From: Dromiciops gliroides
Lineage: Eukaryota > Chordata > Mammalia > Microbiotheria > Microbiotheriidae
DNA: 64,000 nt
NCBI RefSeq assembly: GCF_019393635.1
Contig: NC_057861.1
Span: forward strand, 664,457,232 to 664,521,231
Direction: 5' to 3'
The translations under genes were made by a program, and so were the position numbers. Below the pieces are notes generated by a model, which worked only from the letters and a program-made list of their open reading frames with translations, was not told where the DNA came from and searched no databases. Of this stretch, positions 10,880-22,449 are shown one piece after another; position 1 is the stretch's first letter, and each line of letters begins with the position of its first letter.

Positions 10880-13811
10880 AAAGATGGATTAGAAGGTCAG
10901 CAGGAGGAGGCTGCTGTTCCATGGCAGGAGTGGAGCTCAACCCCATAGTCACACTGACACAGATCCAGTCCCAGGCAGGCCGAGCCAGGGGAAGAGACCC
11001 CCAGAGCCTCTGAATCAGCTGCAGTGCCAATAGAGTCTGGAACTAAGCTCGCAGTCTGGTGAGAGGGCTGAGAGGTTGACAGGGGGGAGATTACAGGAGT
11101 GTCTGCTTGTGCTGAGGTGGAACTTGAGTTTTCACCCATGCTGGGAACAAGGAAGTAGGCTTGAGTGGTGGTGACCTAGGTGGAGGAGGGACACAGGCTT
11201 GTTGGAGCTAACCACCACAGCACACAAAGTTTTGCTGTCTGGTTAATTAGCAAGTTGATCTTGGGTTATCTATGGAACAGGGAACAGTACAGGTGAATGA
11301 AGAATCTGCCCCTCCTTAAATCATACCATCTAGGACTTCCCCCTCAAGATTGGGACAGTGCAGCCTGGAAACAGTACCACATTTTAAGGAGTTAAAAGTC
11401 AAGTAAATGACAAACAAGATGAGCGGACAGAGGAAGGTGAGAACCATAGAAAGTTTCTTTAGTGACAAGGAAGATTGAGGTGCATCCTCAGAAGAGAATA
11501 GCAACATGAGGACCCCTACATCAAAAGCTTCCAAGAACAATATGAATTGGTCTCAGGACATAGAAACACTCACAAAGGACTTTGAAGATAAAGTGAGAAA
11601 GGTAGGGGGAAAATGGAAAGAAAAAAGAGAATGATGTAGGAGGGTCATGAAAAAAAAGTCAACAGCTTAAAAAGCCGAATTGGACAAATAGAAAAGGAGG
11701 AGGTACAAAAGCTCTCTGAAGAAAACCATTGCTTAAAAATTAGGATTGAGCACATAGAAACTAATGACTTTATGAGAAATCAAGACACAGTAAAACAAAT
11801 CCAAATGAATAAAAAATAGAGGGCAAAGTGAAATATAGCCTTAGAAAAACAGCTGACCTGGAAAATAGATGCAGGAGAGATAATTTGAAAATTATTAGTC
11901 TACCTGAAAACCATGATCAAGGAAAGAGTTTAGACATCATCTTCCAAGAAATCATCAGGGAAAACTGCCCTGATATTCCAGAAGCAGAAAGTAAAATAGA
12001 CATTGAAAGAATTCACCAATCACCTTCTGAAAGATATCCCAAAAGGAAAACTCCCAGGAATATTAAAGCCAAATTCCAGAGCTCCCAGGTCAAGGAGAAA
12101 ATATTGCAAGCTACCAAAAAGAAAGAATTCAAGTACTGTGGAGCCCCAGTCAGGATATCATAAGATCTAGCAGTTTCTATATTAAAGGACCAGAAGGTAT
12201 GGAATATAGTATTCCAGAGGGCAAAGGAATTGGGATTACAACCAAAAATCACTTATCCAGCAAAACTGTGTATAATCTTTCAGGGGGAAAAAATGGAACT
12301 TCAATGAAAAAGAGGACTTTCAAGTATTCATGATGAAAAGACCTGAACTGAATAGAAAGTTTGACTTTCAAATACAAGACCCTAGAGAAGCATAAAAAGG
12401 TAAACAGGAAAAAGAAATTAAGAAGGATGTTCAAAGATTAAACTGTTTACATTCCTACATGGAAAGATAATACTTCTAACTCATAAGAATTTTCTCAGTT
12501 TTAGGGCAAATGATAGAAGTAAATTTAGACATAAGGCAAAGGTGTGAATTGATTATGAAGGGATGAAATCTGCAAAGTATTTATTTTTTATCTTTTTTTG
12601 TGGGGTGGTCAGAGTTTGGTGACATGCCTGGGGTCGTACAGTGGGTGAGTGTCTTGTGTCTGAGGTCAGATTTGGGCTCAGGTCCTCCTGAGTCCAGGGT
12701 GGGAGCTTTGTCCTCTGTGTCACCCAGCTGCTACATGATGACATCTTTAGGGTAAAATCAAGGGGTGAGAGGAATGCACTGTGGAGGGAGAAGGGGTGAA
12801 ATCCCACATGAAAGAAACAGGAAAGGGCTTATGGAGTGGGGGAAGAGATAGGGGAGGAGCAGGGCTGTAAATGAACTTTACACTCATCAGAATAGTCTCA
12901 AAGACTTTAATCTCATCAGAGTTGGCTCAAGAAGAGATTAACATACACACCCAATTGGGTGGAGTAATCTATCTAAGATGGGCAGTGAATGAGCCTTACA
13001 CTCATCAGAACTGGCTCAAGGAGGGAATAACATATACACACTCAATTGGTTGGCGTAATCTATCTAACCCTGCAGGAAAGTAGGAGGGAAAGGGGATAAG
13101 AAGAGAGGGGTAAAAGAAGGGAGGGGCAGATTGGGGGAGGAGTAGTCAGAAGCACATCCCTTTTGAGGAGGGATAGGGTGAAAGAAGACAGAAAATAGAG
13201 TAAATATCATGGGGAAGGGAATGGGATGGAGGGAAACAGTTAACAATAGTAACTGAAAAAGAGAAAAGGAAAAAAATGTACAAAAAATATGTATAGCAAC
13301 TCTTTGTGGTAGCTAAGAATTGTAAATCAAAGGAATGCCCATCAATTGGGGAATGACTGAACAAGCTGTGTTATATGATTGTAATGGAATATTATTATGC
13401 TATAAGAAATGACAAGAAGGATGATTTCAGAAAAACATGGAAAGACATATGAATTGATGTATAGTGAAGTGAGCAGAACCAGGAGAGCATTATGCACACT
13501 GACAGCACTATAGCTCCATGAGCAATTGTGAATGGCTTAACTACTTTCAGGAATACAATGATCCAAGCCAATCCCAAAGGACTAATGATGAAGCATACTA
13601 TCCACCTCCAAAGAAAGAACTGATATTGATTGAACACAGACTGAAACATGCTATTTTGTGCTTTCTCGTTTTTTTTTACTTGAGTCTTTTACGTAAAATG
13701 ACTAATATGGTAATGCAAACTTGAGGAGGAGGGAGGGTATGAAAGAGGGATAGAATTTGGAACTGAAAACTCTAAATAAATAAATAAACAAACAAATGAT
13801 TAAAAAAAAAA
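10880..13811 (+). mobile_element. HAL1 (half-L1) element, full length, with TSD
   Basis: The order is a GC-richer 5'UTR (starts AAGATGGATTAGAAGGTCAG), ORF1 from 11,419 (MSGQRKVRTIESFFSDKED), a purine-rich spacer, a short ORF2 C-terminal remnant (13,300-13,530) and an L1-like 3'UTR with an A-tail at about 13,800. There is no reverse transcriptase. ORF1 is damaged: an in-frame stop follows FFSDKED, and the longest open part is 11,828-12,163, showing the L1 ORF1p signature LENRCRRDNLKIISLPEN. The flanking ACTTGCCCA repeat (10,870 and 13,812) supports a complete insertion. HAL1 is a known L1 derivative moved by L1 proteins in trans. The copy pairs with 31,120-33,853. Confidence 0.85.
12595..12737 (-). 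repeat. SINE-like fragment embedded in HAL1
   Basis: GGTCAGAGTTTGGTGACATG through GTCACCCAGCTGCTAC resembles an antisense WSINE (compare AGTGACTTGCCCAGGGTCAC and CCACCTAGCTGCCCC). The same diverged fragment sits at the same place in the second HAL1 (32,645-32,772), so it came with the family. Confidence 0.65.
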
Positions 13812-14069
13812 ACTTGCCCAAAGGTCTGTGTCTAGCAAATTAGATAGAAATGCCTTTTTCACTTCCTTGTAGTACTGCATGAACCCCAACTCCTAGAACA
13901 CAGAACTCAGCCAGGTTCTATAGTTCTACTGCATTATATGACAAATGGATGTCTATGAATTAAGTTGTGAATTAAGCCATTGATGATATTATTTCAAAGG
14001 GAAATGCCTTCTGAGTTCCTTATCAAATTTTCTTATAGTAAAGCATACCTGTGTAGTTAACCACTATAT

Positions 14070-14595
14070 CAATCAATCAATCAATTAATAAACATTTATT
14101 AAGTACCTTCTATATAACAGGCACTGTGCTAAGTGCTAGGGATACAAAAAGATGTAAAAGACAATTCCTTCTACTCTCAAGGAGCTTACAATCTGATGGG
14201 GCAACCAACATGCAAACAATTTTTTTAAAGCAAGCTATATACAGGATAAATAGGAAATAATTCATAAAAGGAAGGCACCAGAATTAAGAGGGGTTTAGAA
14301 GGGCTTCCAATAAAAAGGGTAATTTTCATCAGGACTTAAAAGAAGCCAAGGAAGTCAGTAGACAGGGTCGAAGAGGAAAAGCATGTATGCTACGTTATGA
14401 GGGAAAGCCAAAGAAAATGCCCAGAGCCAAGATGGAGTCTCTCATTCATGGAATGGACAACAGGCTAGTGTCAGTGGATCAAGTACCTGTCTAGGAGTAA
14501 AGTAAAAGAAGACTGGAAAAGGAGGGGGCTAGGCTTTTCAGGACTTTAAATACTAAACTGAGAATTTTATGTTTGATTCTGGAGGTGATATATGT
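14070..14595 (-). mobile_element. L2-like LINE tail (antisense)
   Basis: Typical antisense start: repeated AATC, then AAACATTTATTAAGTACCTT, GGCACTGTGCTAAGTGCTAG, GGGATACAAAAAG, CTCAAGGAGCTTACAATCTG. It continues to a GGCTTTTCAGGACTTTAAAT end. Pieces of the same repeat lie at 23,545-23,998 and 35,160-35,335. Confidence 0.65.
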
Positions 14596-14689
14596 GCATA
14601 AGGCATAAAATATTTCCGCATATTTATGATTTATCTTTTTTTCACAGCTTTCTATAATAAAAATAGCTTACATTTCCAGGGCACACAAG

Positions 14690-14800
14690 ACCTGGTGAGG
14701 TGGGTAGGTCAAATGTCATTACCATCATTTTACAGATAACAAAATTCCTACTCAGTGAAGTAAAGTATCTTCCTAGTGGTAGCCTCAAAGTCTACTTCCC
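14690..14800 (-). repeat. MIR fragment, old
   Basis: A GTGAGGTGGGTAGGTCAAAT core, ATCATTTTACAGATAACAAA and an AGTGAAGTAAAGTATCTTCC block in antisense. Confidence 0.55.
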
Positions 14801-15439
14801 AGGTCCTTTGACAGGAAGGAAAGGCAAAACAAAGTAAGGCAAGAGAAGGAAAGGAAACTTAGTAGCCACCAAAATCTTAAATTGTAAGATTAATGATGGT
14901 ATGAGGAAGAGCTTGGAAGTGAATGGTTTTTCTCCTAATGGAGATGTATTTTATTCCCTTTGACTAGAACAAAATTAGGGATAGAGAGGGAAAGGGGGAG
15001 AGAGGGAGAGAGAAAGAAGTGGGAGAGGAAAGGGAATAGGTAGATGGTAGGAAAAGGAGAGTAGTTAGTAGGAAAGAGAGAGGGAAAAGAAAATTTTCCC
15101 TTCCTTTAAAGGACAAAGAGATGAAAAATTCTATTTCTTATCAACATAAACTGAGGAGGTGTAAAGATGGAGACCCCTGTATCCCCACAGAAGAAAGCAA
15201 GCATATAAATAAAAAATCATTCCCTAGACTGGTAAGAGAAACTATTGAGGCCATAGATATAATATTGTCACGTTCAGTACCACTGTTGCTCATGAGACCC
15301 ATCACAAGATAGAGTTCAAAGTTCTTCCCTTTACATGCTTACATGTGACTTCAATATTACACATGGATGGCTGCTCTTTATAGTACTCTCTTCAAAGCTA
15401 CATTAGTAAAGAATCTCATAAGCTTGAAAGTGCTATCTG

Positions 15440-15595
15440 AATGTCAATTATTATTATCTCTAATATAGGGATAAGGAACCTGAGATGCAAAGAAGTTAAG
15501 GGACTTTACATCTAGTAAGAGGCAAGACTGCGATTTCAAACCCAAATCTTCTACTCTCAAAGTTAGTGCTCTGTGGGGTCTGCAGCCTCTACCAC
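15440..15595 (-). repeat. MIR-type SINE, old
   Basis: AATATAGGGATAAGGAACCT, GAGATGCAAAGAAGTTAAGG, GATTTCAAACCCAAATCTTC are in antisense MIR order. Confidence 0.6.
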
Positions 15596-15613
15596 CTTTC
15601 CTGTTGCATAGGC

Positions 15614-15787
15614 TAGGGCTCTAGGGCTTCTTAAACTTTTTCCACTCGTGAGCCCTTTTTGTTTGAGAAAATTTTACTTGACCCCAGGTATATAGGTATA
15701 TAAAATAGCTATATATATATATAAAACCTTTTATTTTGCCAGCTTTTTGTGACCCCCACATTCAGTTATACAGTTTAAGAAGCTTTG
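15614..15787. mobile_element. Non-autonomous hAT-like DNA transposon
   Basis: The ends CTAGGGCTTCTTAAACT and CAGTTTAAGAAGCTTTG are inverted. The flanking 8-bp duplication is GCATAGGC (15,606-15,613) and GCATAGGT (15,788-15,795), one mismatch. It is the best-delimited copy of this family here. Confidence 0.8.
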
Positions 15788-17412
15788 GCATAGGTAGTGT
15801 TTTCTGCTAGTTCAATACCCAATTCAATCACTGGCATGGTACATGTGCATGCCCTTCAAGCTATCCTTTTTTTTCCCACTGAAGTACCTCATATATTTGT
15901 TTCTAGGCTCAGGGAGTATTTATTGGAGTACTAAGCTCTTCATTAGCTTTGCTTCTAAGAGCCAAGGCCTAGGATCCCAAGAACTCATACCAGGAAGGGC
16001 ATCTTTAAGAGTTATGGCTTGCGCTTATTTAAGCATCAGAAATTTTCAATTATGTTGCCTCCCAGGATGCATTTACGGAAAACACAATTGGGTTTTCTCA
16101 CTTGTTAAATGCTGACCTATTTGGCTGCTGGCTCCATTACCTTCCCATATTTTCTTTTATGCACACTTAGCAGAAGCAATATACTTTCCACCTTCTACAA
16201 GAACAAGATCAGCCTATTGATGGAGAATACAAAGTTTTCTGCTCATTGCATTGTCATGCTGAGGGCACAGCTCTCCTGATATCCAGAATTGATGATCCAA
16301 CACTTGCTATTTCCATTTTTTAATAGTTGGCCCTTTGGAACACTCCATCATAGTTTCAGTTACTTGATCAACTGTCTTTGTTACTGAAAATCAAATTTGT
16401 TAGTTAAGAGGTCTAGCTATTCTTGGTCATCCTTTATGACCTACCTACTGTCTTTTTACTTTTTAAACTGTTTCTGATACATTTGCTTTTCAGACCGTTA
16501 GCAGAATTCCTTCTCGTTTGTCCTACAGTCCTGCAATAAGGTAGCTTTATTTTTTTTTATTTTATTGGTATTGATGACTTTGTTTTTTACATCACATTCA
16601 TTTCTAAATATATCTCTTCCCCACTCCCCATATCAAGCAAGGTATCATTTATAACAGAATATTTTTTAAAGAGAGGAGAAAACAAAAACAGTTCAGCAAA
16701 ATCCAGCACCACATTGTGTCTAATAGTGCCTGCAGTTCTCTGCACCCATAGTCCTCCACCTCTGCAATGAAAGGAGGGAGATATATTTTCATTCCTCTTC
16801 TCTGGGGCCAAACTTGACCATTATAATTATGTAGCTTTCTGAATAATTGTTCTTTCCATTTACATTGTTATAGTCATTGTATATATTGTTTTCCTAGTTT
16901 GGCTTACTTTACTCTATATCAATTATTTTGAGTCTTCCCATGTTTGCCTGAATTCTTCATATTTGTCATTTGTAAAAAACAAATAATTATCAATATTTTA
17001 CCTCATCTGCATTTCCCAGTATTTCCCTTCTCCCACTCCCTCCTTGATAGTTATACCTTATAACACTGAATGACAAAAAGATATTTTAAATAGTTCAGCA
17101 AAAACAAATTAGCATATACTCCAGACTTATAATATATAGAGATCCATACTTATAGTCCCCTACCTCTACAAAGAATGATAGAAGGAAGGGAGACAAACTT
17201 GGTCCAAACTTGGTCATTATAAATAGGCAGCTTTCTATTTCCTTTTGATATTCTTTACATTTACAATGTGGTAACCACTCTATATATTATTTTCCTGGTT
17301 CTGCTTACTTCACTTTGCAGTAGTTCCTATAAGCCTTCTATACTTCACTGTATTTTTCAAACTCACAATCTCTTAGAGTTCAGTAGCTTTCTGTTTATAT
17401 TAAAGTACCGCA

Positions 17413-17540
17413 ATTTGGGGTTAAGTGACTTGCCTAGGGTCACATAGCTAGTGAGTGATAAGTGTCTGAGGCCAAATTTGAACTCAGGTCCTCCTGACTC
17501 CAGGGCTGGTGCTCTATCCACTGTGCAACCAGCTGCCCAA
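17413..17540 (-). repeat. WSINE-type SINE, in L1
   Basis: Antisense SINE from GGGGTTAAGTGACTTGCCTA to GTGCAACCAGCTGCCC, interrupting the L1 at 16,540-18,440. It has no clear A-tail or TSD, so it is older than its neighbour at 17,703. Confidence 0.85.
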
Positions 17541-17702
17541 TTTTTTAGCCTTTCTTCTACCCATTCATCCACTTTGTATCCAATTCTTTGCTACTACAAA
17601 AAATTGTTATTATAAATACCTTTTTTCTCTTTAATCCTTTGACCTCTTGGGGGCATATGTATAGTTGATCTCTGGGCCAAAGATTATGGAAATCAGAGTC
17701 AC

Positions 17703-17855
17703 TTTTTTTTTTTTTTTTTAGTGAGGCAATTGGGGTTAAGTGACTTGCCCAGGGTCACACAGCTAGTAAGTGTTAAGTATCTGAGGCTGGGTTTGAACTT
17801 AGGTACTCCTGACTCTAGGGCCAGTGCTCTATCCACTGCGCCATCTAGCTGCCCC
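17703..17855 (-). repeat. WSINE-type SINE with TSD, in L1
   Basis: Antisense copy with a ~17-base T-run (its A-tail) and the duplication TCAGAGTCACTTTTT on both sides (from 17,693 and from 17,856). It is inserted in the older L1. Confidence 0.9.
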
Positions 17856-18436
17856 TCAGAGTCACTTTTTAAAGTAAATTTCCAAATTGCTTTCTATAAT
17901 GCTTGAACCAATTCACAGTTCCACTAACAGAATGCCTATATTTTCATGGCCTTTGCAATATTGTCTTTTTCCATCTTTACCAACTTTTCTAGATTTTAGG
18001 TAAAACCTCAAAATTATTTTGATTTGCATTTATCTTATTAATGATTTGGAATGACAATTTATATGGTTAATAACAACTTTCAATTCTCCTTTTGAGAAAT
18101 GTTTGTCTATATGATTTGACCATTGATCCATTGAGGAATTTCTCTTGATCTTATGGATGTGTTAATTTCCCATAAATTGATGATCAGACCATTATGGGGG
18201 GGATTTGCCCCAATCAACAGTTACCCTTTTTATCCTGGGTACATTAATTTTGTTAATGCATAAACTTTTCATTTTCCTCTATTTTATCTTTTGTAATTGT
18301 CCTTTCGTTGGTTGAGTTTTCTCTGTAGTCATAATTGTGAAAGTTATGTAATCTCATTTTCTTCTCATTTTTCTACAGAGATTTTTACATATTTGCTTTT
18401 TTTCTTGATATTTTTACTTTTGTTTTCAAATTCGTA

Positions 18437-18515
18437 GTAAAGATATTACATATGAGATGCCAATGGTATGCATCAAATAGATATTACATATGAGATGTGA
18501 ATGGTGCACATCAGT
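18437..18515. repeat. Short tandem duplication (~42 bp, two copies)
   Basis: AGATATTACATATGAGATG is followed by AATGGT and GCATCA, then repeated with changes (second copy starts about 18,479). Confidence 0.7.
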
Positions 18516-18594
18516 ACTTCATTGTTTCATCATTACTACTTCCATCACTACCATTTTATTGGCATAGACATTCATTCAATTGACTCCACTAATT

Positions 18595-18715
18595 CAAATT
18601 CACCATTAAGCCATGAGTTTCATGAGAGCAGAGACTGTTAATTAGTTTGTTTTCCTATCTGTGTCCCCATAGTCCTTGGCAAATAATAGGTATTTAATAA
18701 ATGCTTGTTGACTTG
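18595..18715 (+). mobile_element. L2 3' end, old
   Basis: TTCATGAGAGCAGAGACTGT, GTGTCCCCATAGTCCTTGGC, AATAATAGGTATTTAATAAA. Confidence 0.65.
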
Positions 18716-18849
18716 ACTCTGCACCTTGGAGTTTCAGAGAGTTGCCTAGGACACTAAATAAAAAAAAGACTATGGTAATGATATTGATAGCAAAAAACAA
18801 TTCTTATTTTTACTCAGTTTTGCTAAGTACTTTCTTTTAACAAAAACCA

Positions 18850-18970
18850 GATGAAATAGCTAGTTTAAGTATTGTCACTCCTATTTTACACCTAGTAAAT
18901 TGAGGTTCGTAGAAGTTATCTGAGGTCTACAGGGTCACATAACTAATAAGTTTCAGAGATTGCATAAAGT
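18850..18970 (-). repeat. MIR fragment, old
   Basis: A CCTATTTTACACCTAGTAAA core with GTCTACAGGGTCACATAACT in antisense. Confidence 0.55.
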
Positions 18971-19794
18971 TTAATATTTCCATCCCCTAGATTTGGTTTT
19001 CTTTTCCATATTGGTGATCCTGATTTAATTCCTAAATATGTACCTGACGGTGACTATGATGACTCAGAGATGCATCAGTGATCCCTATGCATGACAATTT
19101 ACTGCAGTTAATTCCAGTCAGATATTACCAACCTTAAGTTTTATTTCTATTGCATTCTACACCAAATATTTCAAATGCATAATGCCACTAGAATAAGACA
19201 TAATACTGCCACACAATGTTTCTCTAAATATTCCCTGGACTGCATCAGGAGGCATCTTCCAAACCAAAAGACCATGAATCTTATCAGTGGCTTCCTATAA
19301 ATTCCTATCTGGAGCATCATTTAATAGTTTTTGCCATACCTATTGCTATGGGAGTGTTTACTCTAAGTGGTATTTGGTTCATATTATTTTAGCTTTCTCT
19401 TCCGAAATTGCTTCCAGCAGCCAGAGAATATGCTTATCATTCTCCATCAGTAGCCTCCCTTGAAGGTAGATATTTTCTCTCCATGTACTGCATACAATAT
19501 TAACCTATTATTGGATGATTGGTAAGCTCAGTCAGAAAGCTAGGCATGTTATCTGACCTCAAGATGGTATACTGATGACCCTACTAGTGACAGAACTATT
19601 GCAATGGCCTAAATCTGCATTGTTGTCTTCCTGTTCAGATGGAGTTGTCTGAAGCCTTGCAAAATATCTCAGATTTTGAAAGCTACTGTTAAGACCACCT
19701 ATGATCTAGGAGTCTAGAACAACTGATCACTTTTCCTACAGTTTAATGTTTCACTTTCACCCTTGCATTCTGGGGTGAATATTTTCCATAAAGA

Positions 19795-19985
19795 AGAGCA
19801 CAGTAGAAAGAGTGCTGTATTTGAAATCAGAAGACCTGCATTCAAATTCTGGCTCTGCTATTTAGAGTCTGATCTTAGTCAAGTCTAGTAAATTATAAGT
19901 TTCTTGAAGACAAGGTCTGCCTCCCTGTTGCCTTTGTATCTCTTGTGTTTAGGACATATCTGGGTGCCTGGTAAATGATTTTTGG
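19795..19985 (+). repeat. MIR head followed by an L2 3' end, old
   Basis: GCACAGTAGAAAGAGTGCTG and CATTCAAATTCTGGCTCTGC are MIR-like. From about 19,890, AAGTTTCTTGAAGACAAGGT and GGTGCCTGGTAAATGATT are L2-like. They are two separate old fragments side by side. Confidence 0.5.
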
Positions 19986-20414
19986 TGCTACTCACTTCAT
20001 GATAGAGAAGCCACTAACTCGGAGTGCTAGTTGAGATGTTTGTTTTGGTTTTGGTTTTGACATGGCCAATGCAGTCATTTATTTTGCTTGATTATACATG
20101 TTTTTAACTAGTTTTGTTTTTTCTTGCTTTTTCAGTAAGGTGGTCAGTAATGAATAAGGAGGAGAGAAGGGGAGAACATAGAACTGAAAATAAAATTAAA
20201 TGGGATATTATAAATAAAGGGTTGTTAATTACTTGATTGATCAATGTTACCTAATGGTTCTGTGAATCAAATTTTCTATAAGTGTAGGGGTGTTGGAAAA
20301 GATCACCTCTAAAACCCCTTCCAACTCAACATCTGAATGTAAGTGCCTTTACTGGCAAGGACTCAGAAATCTCGAAAGCATATAATCTTTTCCCTTTAAT
20401 AAAGTGTTGCCAGA

Positions 20415-20655
20415 AATGTTGTTTGTCTTTCATTCTTGAAGAGGACCATGACATCAGGAGGTGATGTCATGATTTGCAGTGAATTGGATTTAAGTGAGGG
20501 AGACCTGGGTAAAGTCACAAGCCTCACTCCTTCAGAGCCATCTGGGTCCAGTGGCAAGATATATATCAGGGAAACTGGAGATGACCCCCAGATGTTTAAG
20601 GCAATTGGAGTTAGGTGACTTACCCAGGGTCACACAGCTAGTAAGTGTTTGGAAG
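20415..20655 (-). repeat. Composite marsupial SINE (second copy)
   Basis: Same module as 1,175-1,490: AAGAGGACCATGACATCAGG, GTGAATTGGATTTAAGTGAG, CCATCTGGGTCCAGTGGCAA, then antisense tRNA-type AGGTGACTTACCCAGGGTCA. The tRNA-side end is truncated at about 20,655. Confidence 0.75.
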
Positions 20656-20744
20656 CCAAGCTTAATAGTATTCACTTCCAGGTTTTAATATGGGTGTTTT
20701 CAAAGTGTTGGCTTATGTCATATGTTCTTTTGTTTGTTTCCCTT

Positions 20745-20875
20745 TGACCACTCAGACACCTTGGTTCGTTCTACTAATTCCCATCTGTAAACTCTTGCTT
20801 TCTAGTTCCAGAACTTAATATAATGCCTGGCACATAGTAGTTGCTTAATAAATGTTTATTGATTGATTAATAGTT
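20745..20875 (+). mobile_element. L2 3' end, old
   Basis: AATATAATGCCTGGCACATA and GTAGTTGCTTAATAAATGTT, with a GATTGATT tail. Confidence 0.75.
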
Positions 20876-21407
20876 TCTATATTACATATCTGTCTCACAA
20901 TCTATCTTCTGTTCCCTTTCTAGTGATCCTCTGACATTTAAGCATTTTAGGTCCTCCCCAGCCCCAGCTTGCTCTCACCTGTTACTGCTTCTGATCATCT
21001 ATGACTCCTTTCACCTATGAAAATCTCATTTGGTATTTCCTGAAGCAATCCAGGGAATATTTGGAGAAAAACTGTTTGGCAATATTATGCCTTATTCAAG
21101 TGGTATTGTACATGTGCAATATTTGGTGTGGGATGAAATAGAATTAAACACAAGATTAGTAAACTATAACCAGAACAAATTTCAATAAGTTGCTGTGAAT
21201 AGAGATCACTGCTGTATCTCTGAGTCACCACAGTAGCTCTTCTGTACATATTTAGGAACTAAGTCAGCATCATAATTGCAGGAAATAAAATTTAATCCAA
21301 GGTATGTCAATATTGAAATTCATCTAAGCTCTCAAATTTACTAGCTGTATGACCCTGGTCAAGTCACATAATCTCAATGAAACTCAATTTGCTAGTATTT
21401 TAAAAAG

Positions 21408-21660
21408 GATTATAGGCAACTAGGTTGCTCAGTGGATAGAGTGCTGGTCCTAGAGTCTTGAATACCTGAGCTCAAATTTGGCCTCAGATACTTACTAGCT
21501 GTGTGACCCTGGGAAAGTCACTTAACCCTGTTTGAATCTATTCCTCATCTGTAAAATAAGCTGGAAAAGAAACAGCAAACCATTCCAGTATCTTTGCCAA
21601 AAAAACAAACTCAAATTGGGTTATGAAGGGTCAGACATGACTAAAACCACTGAACAGAAA
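21408..21660 (+). repeat. Mar-1-type CORE-SINE with BovB/RTE-like tail
   Basis: A tRNA-type head (GGCAACTAGGTTGCTCAGTG, ACTTACTAGCTGTGTGACCC) continues past the usual WSINE end. It goes into CCTCATCTGTAAAATAAGCT, GAAACAGCAAACCATTCCAG, TATCTTTGCCAAAAAAAC and GGTCAGACATGACTAAAACC. That tail matches the BovB/RTE 3' end known for Mar-1 elements. Other copies lie at 36,325 (minus) and 38,229 (plus). Confidence 0.8.
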
Positions 21661-21777
21661 CAAAGGAATAACAATACTTCTAGCAGCTACTTCATAGATT
21701 TGTTGTGAGGAAAGTGCTTTCCAAATCTTAAATAGCTCTTGAAATGGGAGGTGTCATTTTCTAAGATTAATATGCAG

Positions 21778-21910
21778 GGGCAGCTAGGCGGTGCAGTGGA
21801 TAGAGCACCAGCCCTGGATTCAGGAGTACCTGAGTTCAAACCCGGCCTCAGACACTTAACACTTACTAGCTGTGTGACCCTGGGCAAGTCACTTAACCCC
21901 AATTGCCTCA

Positions 21911-21939
<29 letters not shown>
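21778..21939 (+). repeat. WSINE-type SINE, young, perfect TSD
   Basis: Full copy with an A-tail of about 27 bases and a perfect 15-bp TSD AAGATTAATATGCAG (21,763-21,777 and 21,940-21,954). The long tail and undamaged TSD make it one of the youngest insertions here. Confidence 0.95.
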
Positions 21940-21943
<4 letters not shown>

Positions 21944-22149
21944 TTAATATGCAGAGGTAGCCTGGCCCTAGCATAGTAGACCAAGGTTAGACCTTGAAGC
22001 CAGGAAAACCAGGGTTAAAACTGCACTTGTGACATATTAACTTTCAGTGACATTTCCAAAGGTCCATATCAATATAATAGTAACAGTAAGGGAATGGGGG
22101 AAGAGAATAAGCATCTGTTCCATTCCTGCCTACCATGTATACAAATATC

Positions 22150-22345
22150 TCATTTGATCCTCAGAACAACCCTGTTAGGTGGGTGGTGTTATTATGCTCA
22201 TTTTGTGGTTGAGGAAAAAAGGCAAACAGAGGCTAAGTTGCCCAGGGTCACACAGCACATAAGTGTCAAGGGTCAGATTTGAACTCAGGTCTTCCTGATT
22301 CCAGGCTCAGTACACTATCCACTGTATCACCTGGCCTCCTCAGTA
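22150..22345 (-). repeat. MIR/THER-type SINE, moderately diverged
   Basis: CTCATTTGATCCTCAGAACA, GGTGGGTGGTGTTATTATGC core, CCCAGGGTCACACAGCACAT, ATTTGAACTCAGGTCTTCCT, CACTATCCACTGTATCACCT. Confidence 0.8.
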
Positions 22346-22449
22346 ATAGTGATTGTGGTGGTTTGTAGGAGAATGAAATGTTCTTGAACTCTGATACATG
22401 TCTTTGGGATCTCAAATGTGATGCATTTGCTATGAATGTGAAAACATTC

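Larger units (their letters stand above)
16540..18440 (-). mobile_element. L1 3' half (antisense), with two SINE insertions
   Basis: Antisense L1 3'UTR and ORF2 C-terminal sequence: TCCTGGTTCTGCTTACTTCA, CCCATTCATCCACTTTGTAT, TCCAAATTGCTTTCTATAAT, CAATTCACAGTTCCACTAAC, TTGATTTGCATTTATCTTAT. The distal 3' segment appears twice head to tail (about 16,570-16,975 and 16,980-17,340), each with a CCCACTCCC block and TATATATT(G/A)TTTTCCTNGTT. No frame is open. Confidence 0.7.
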
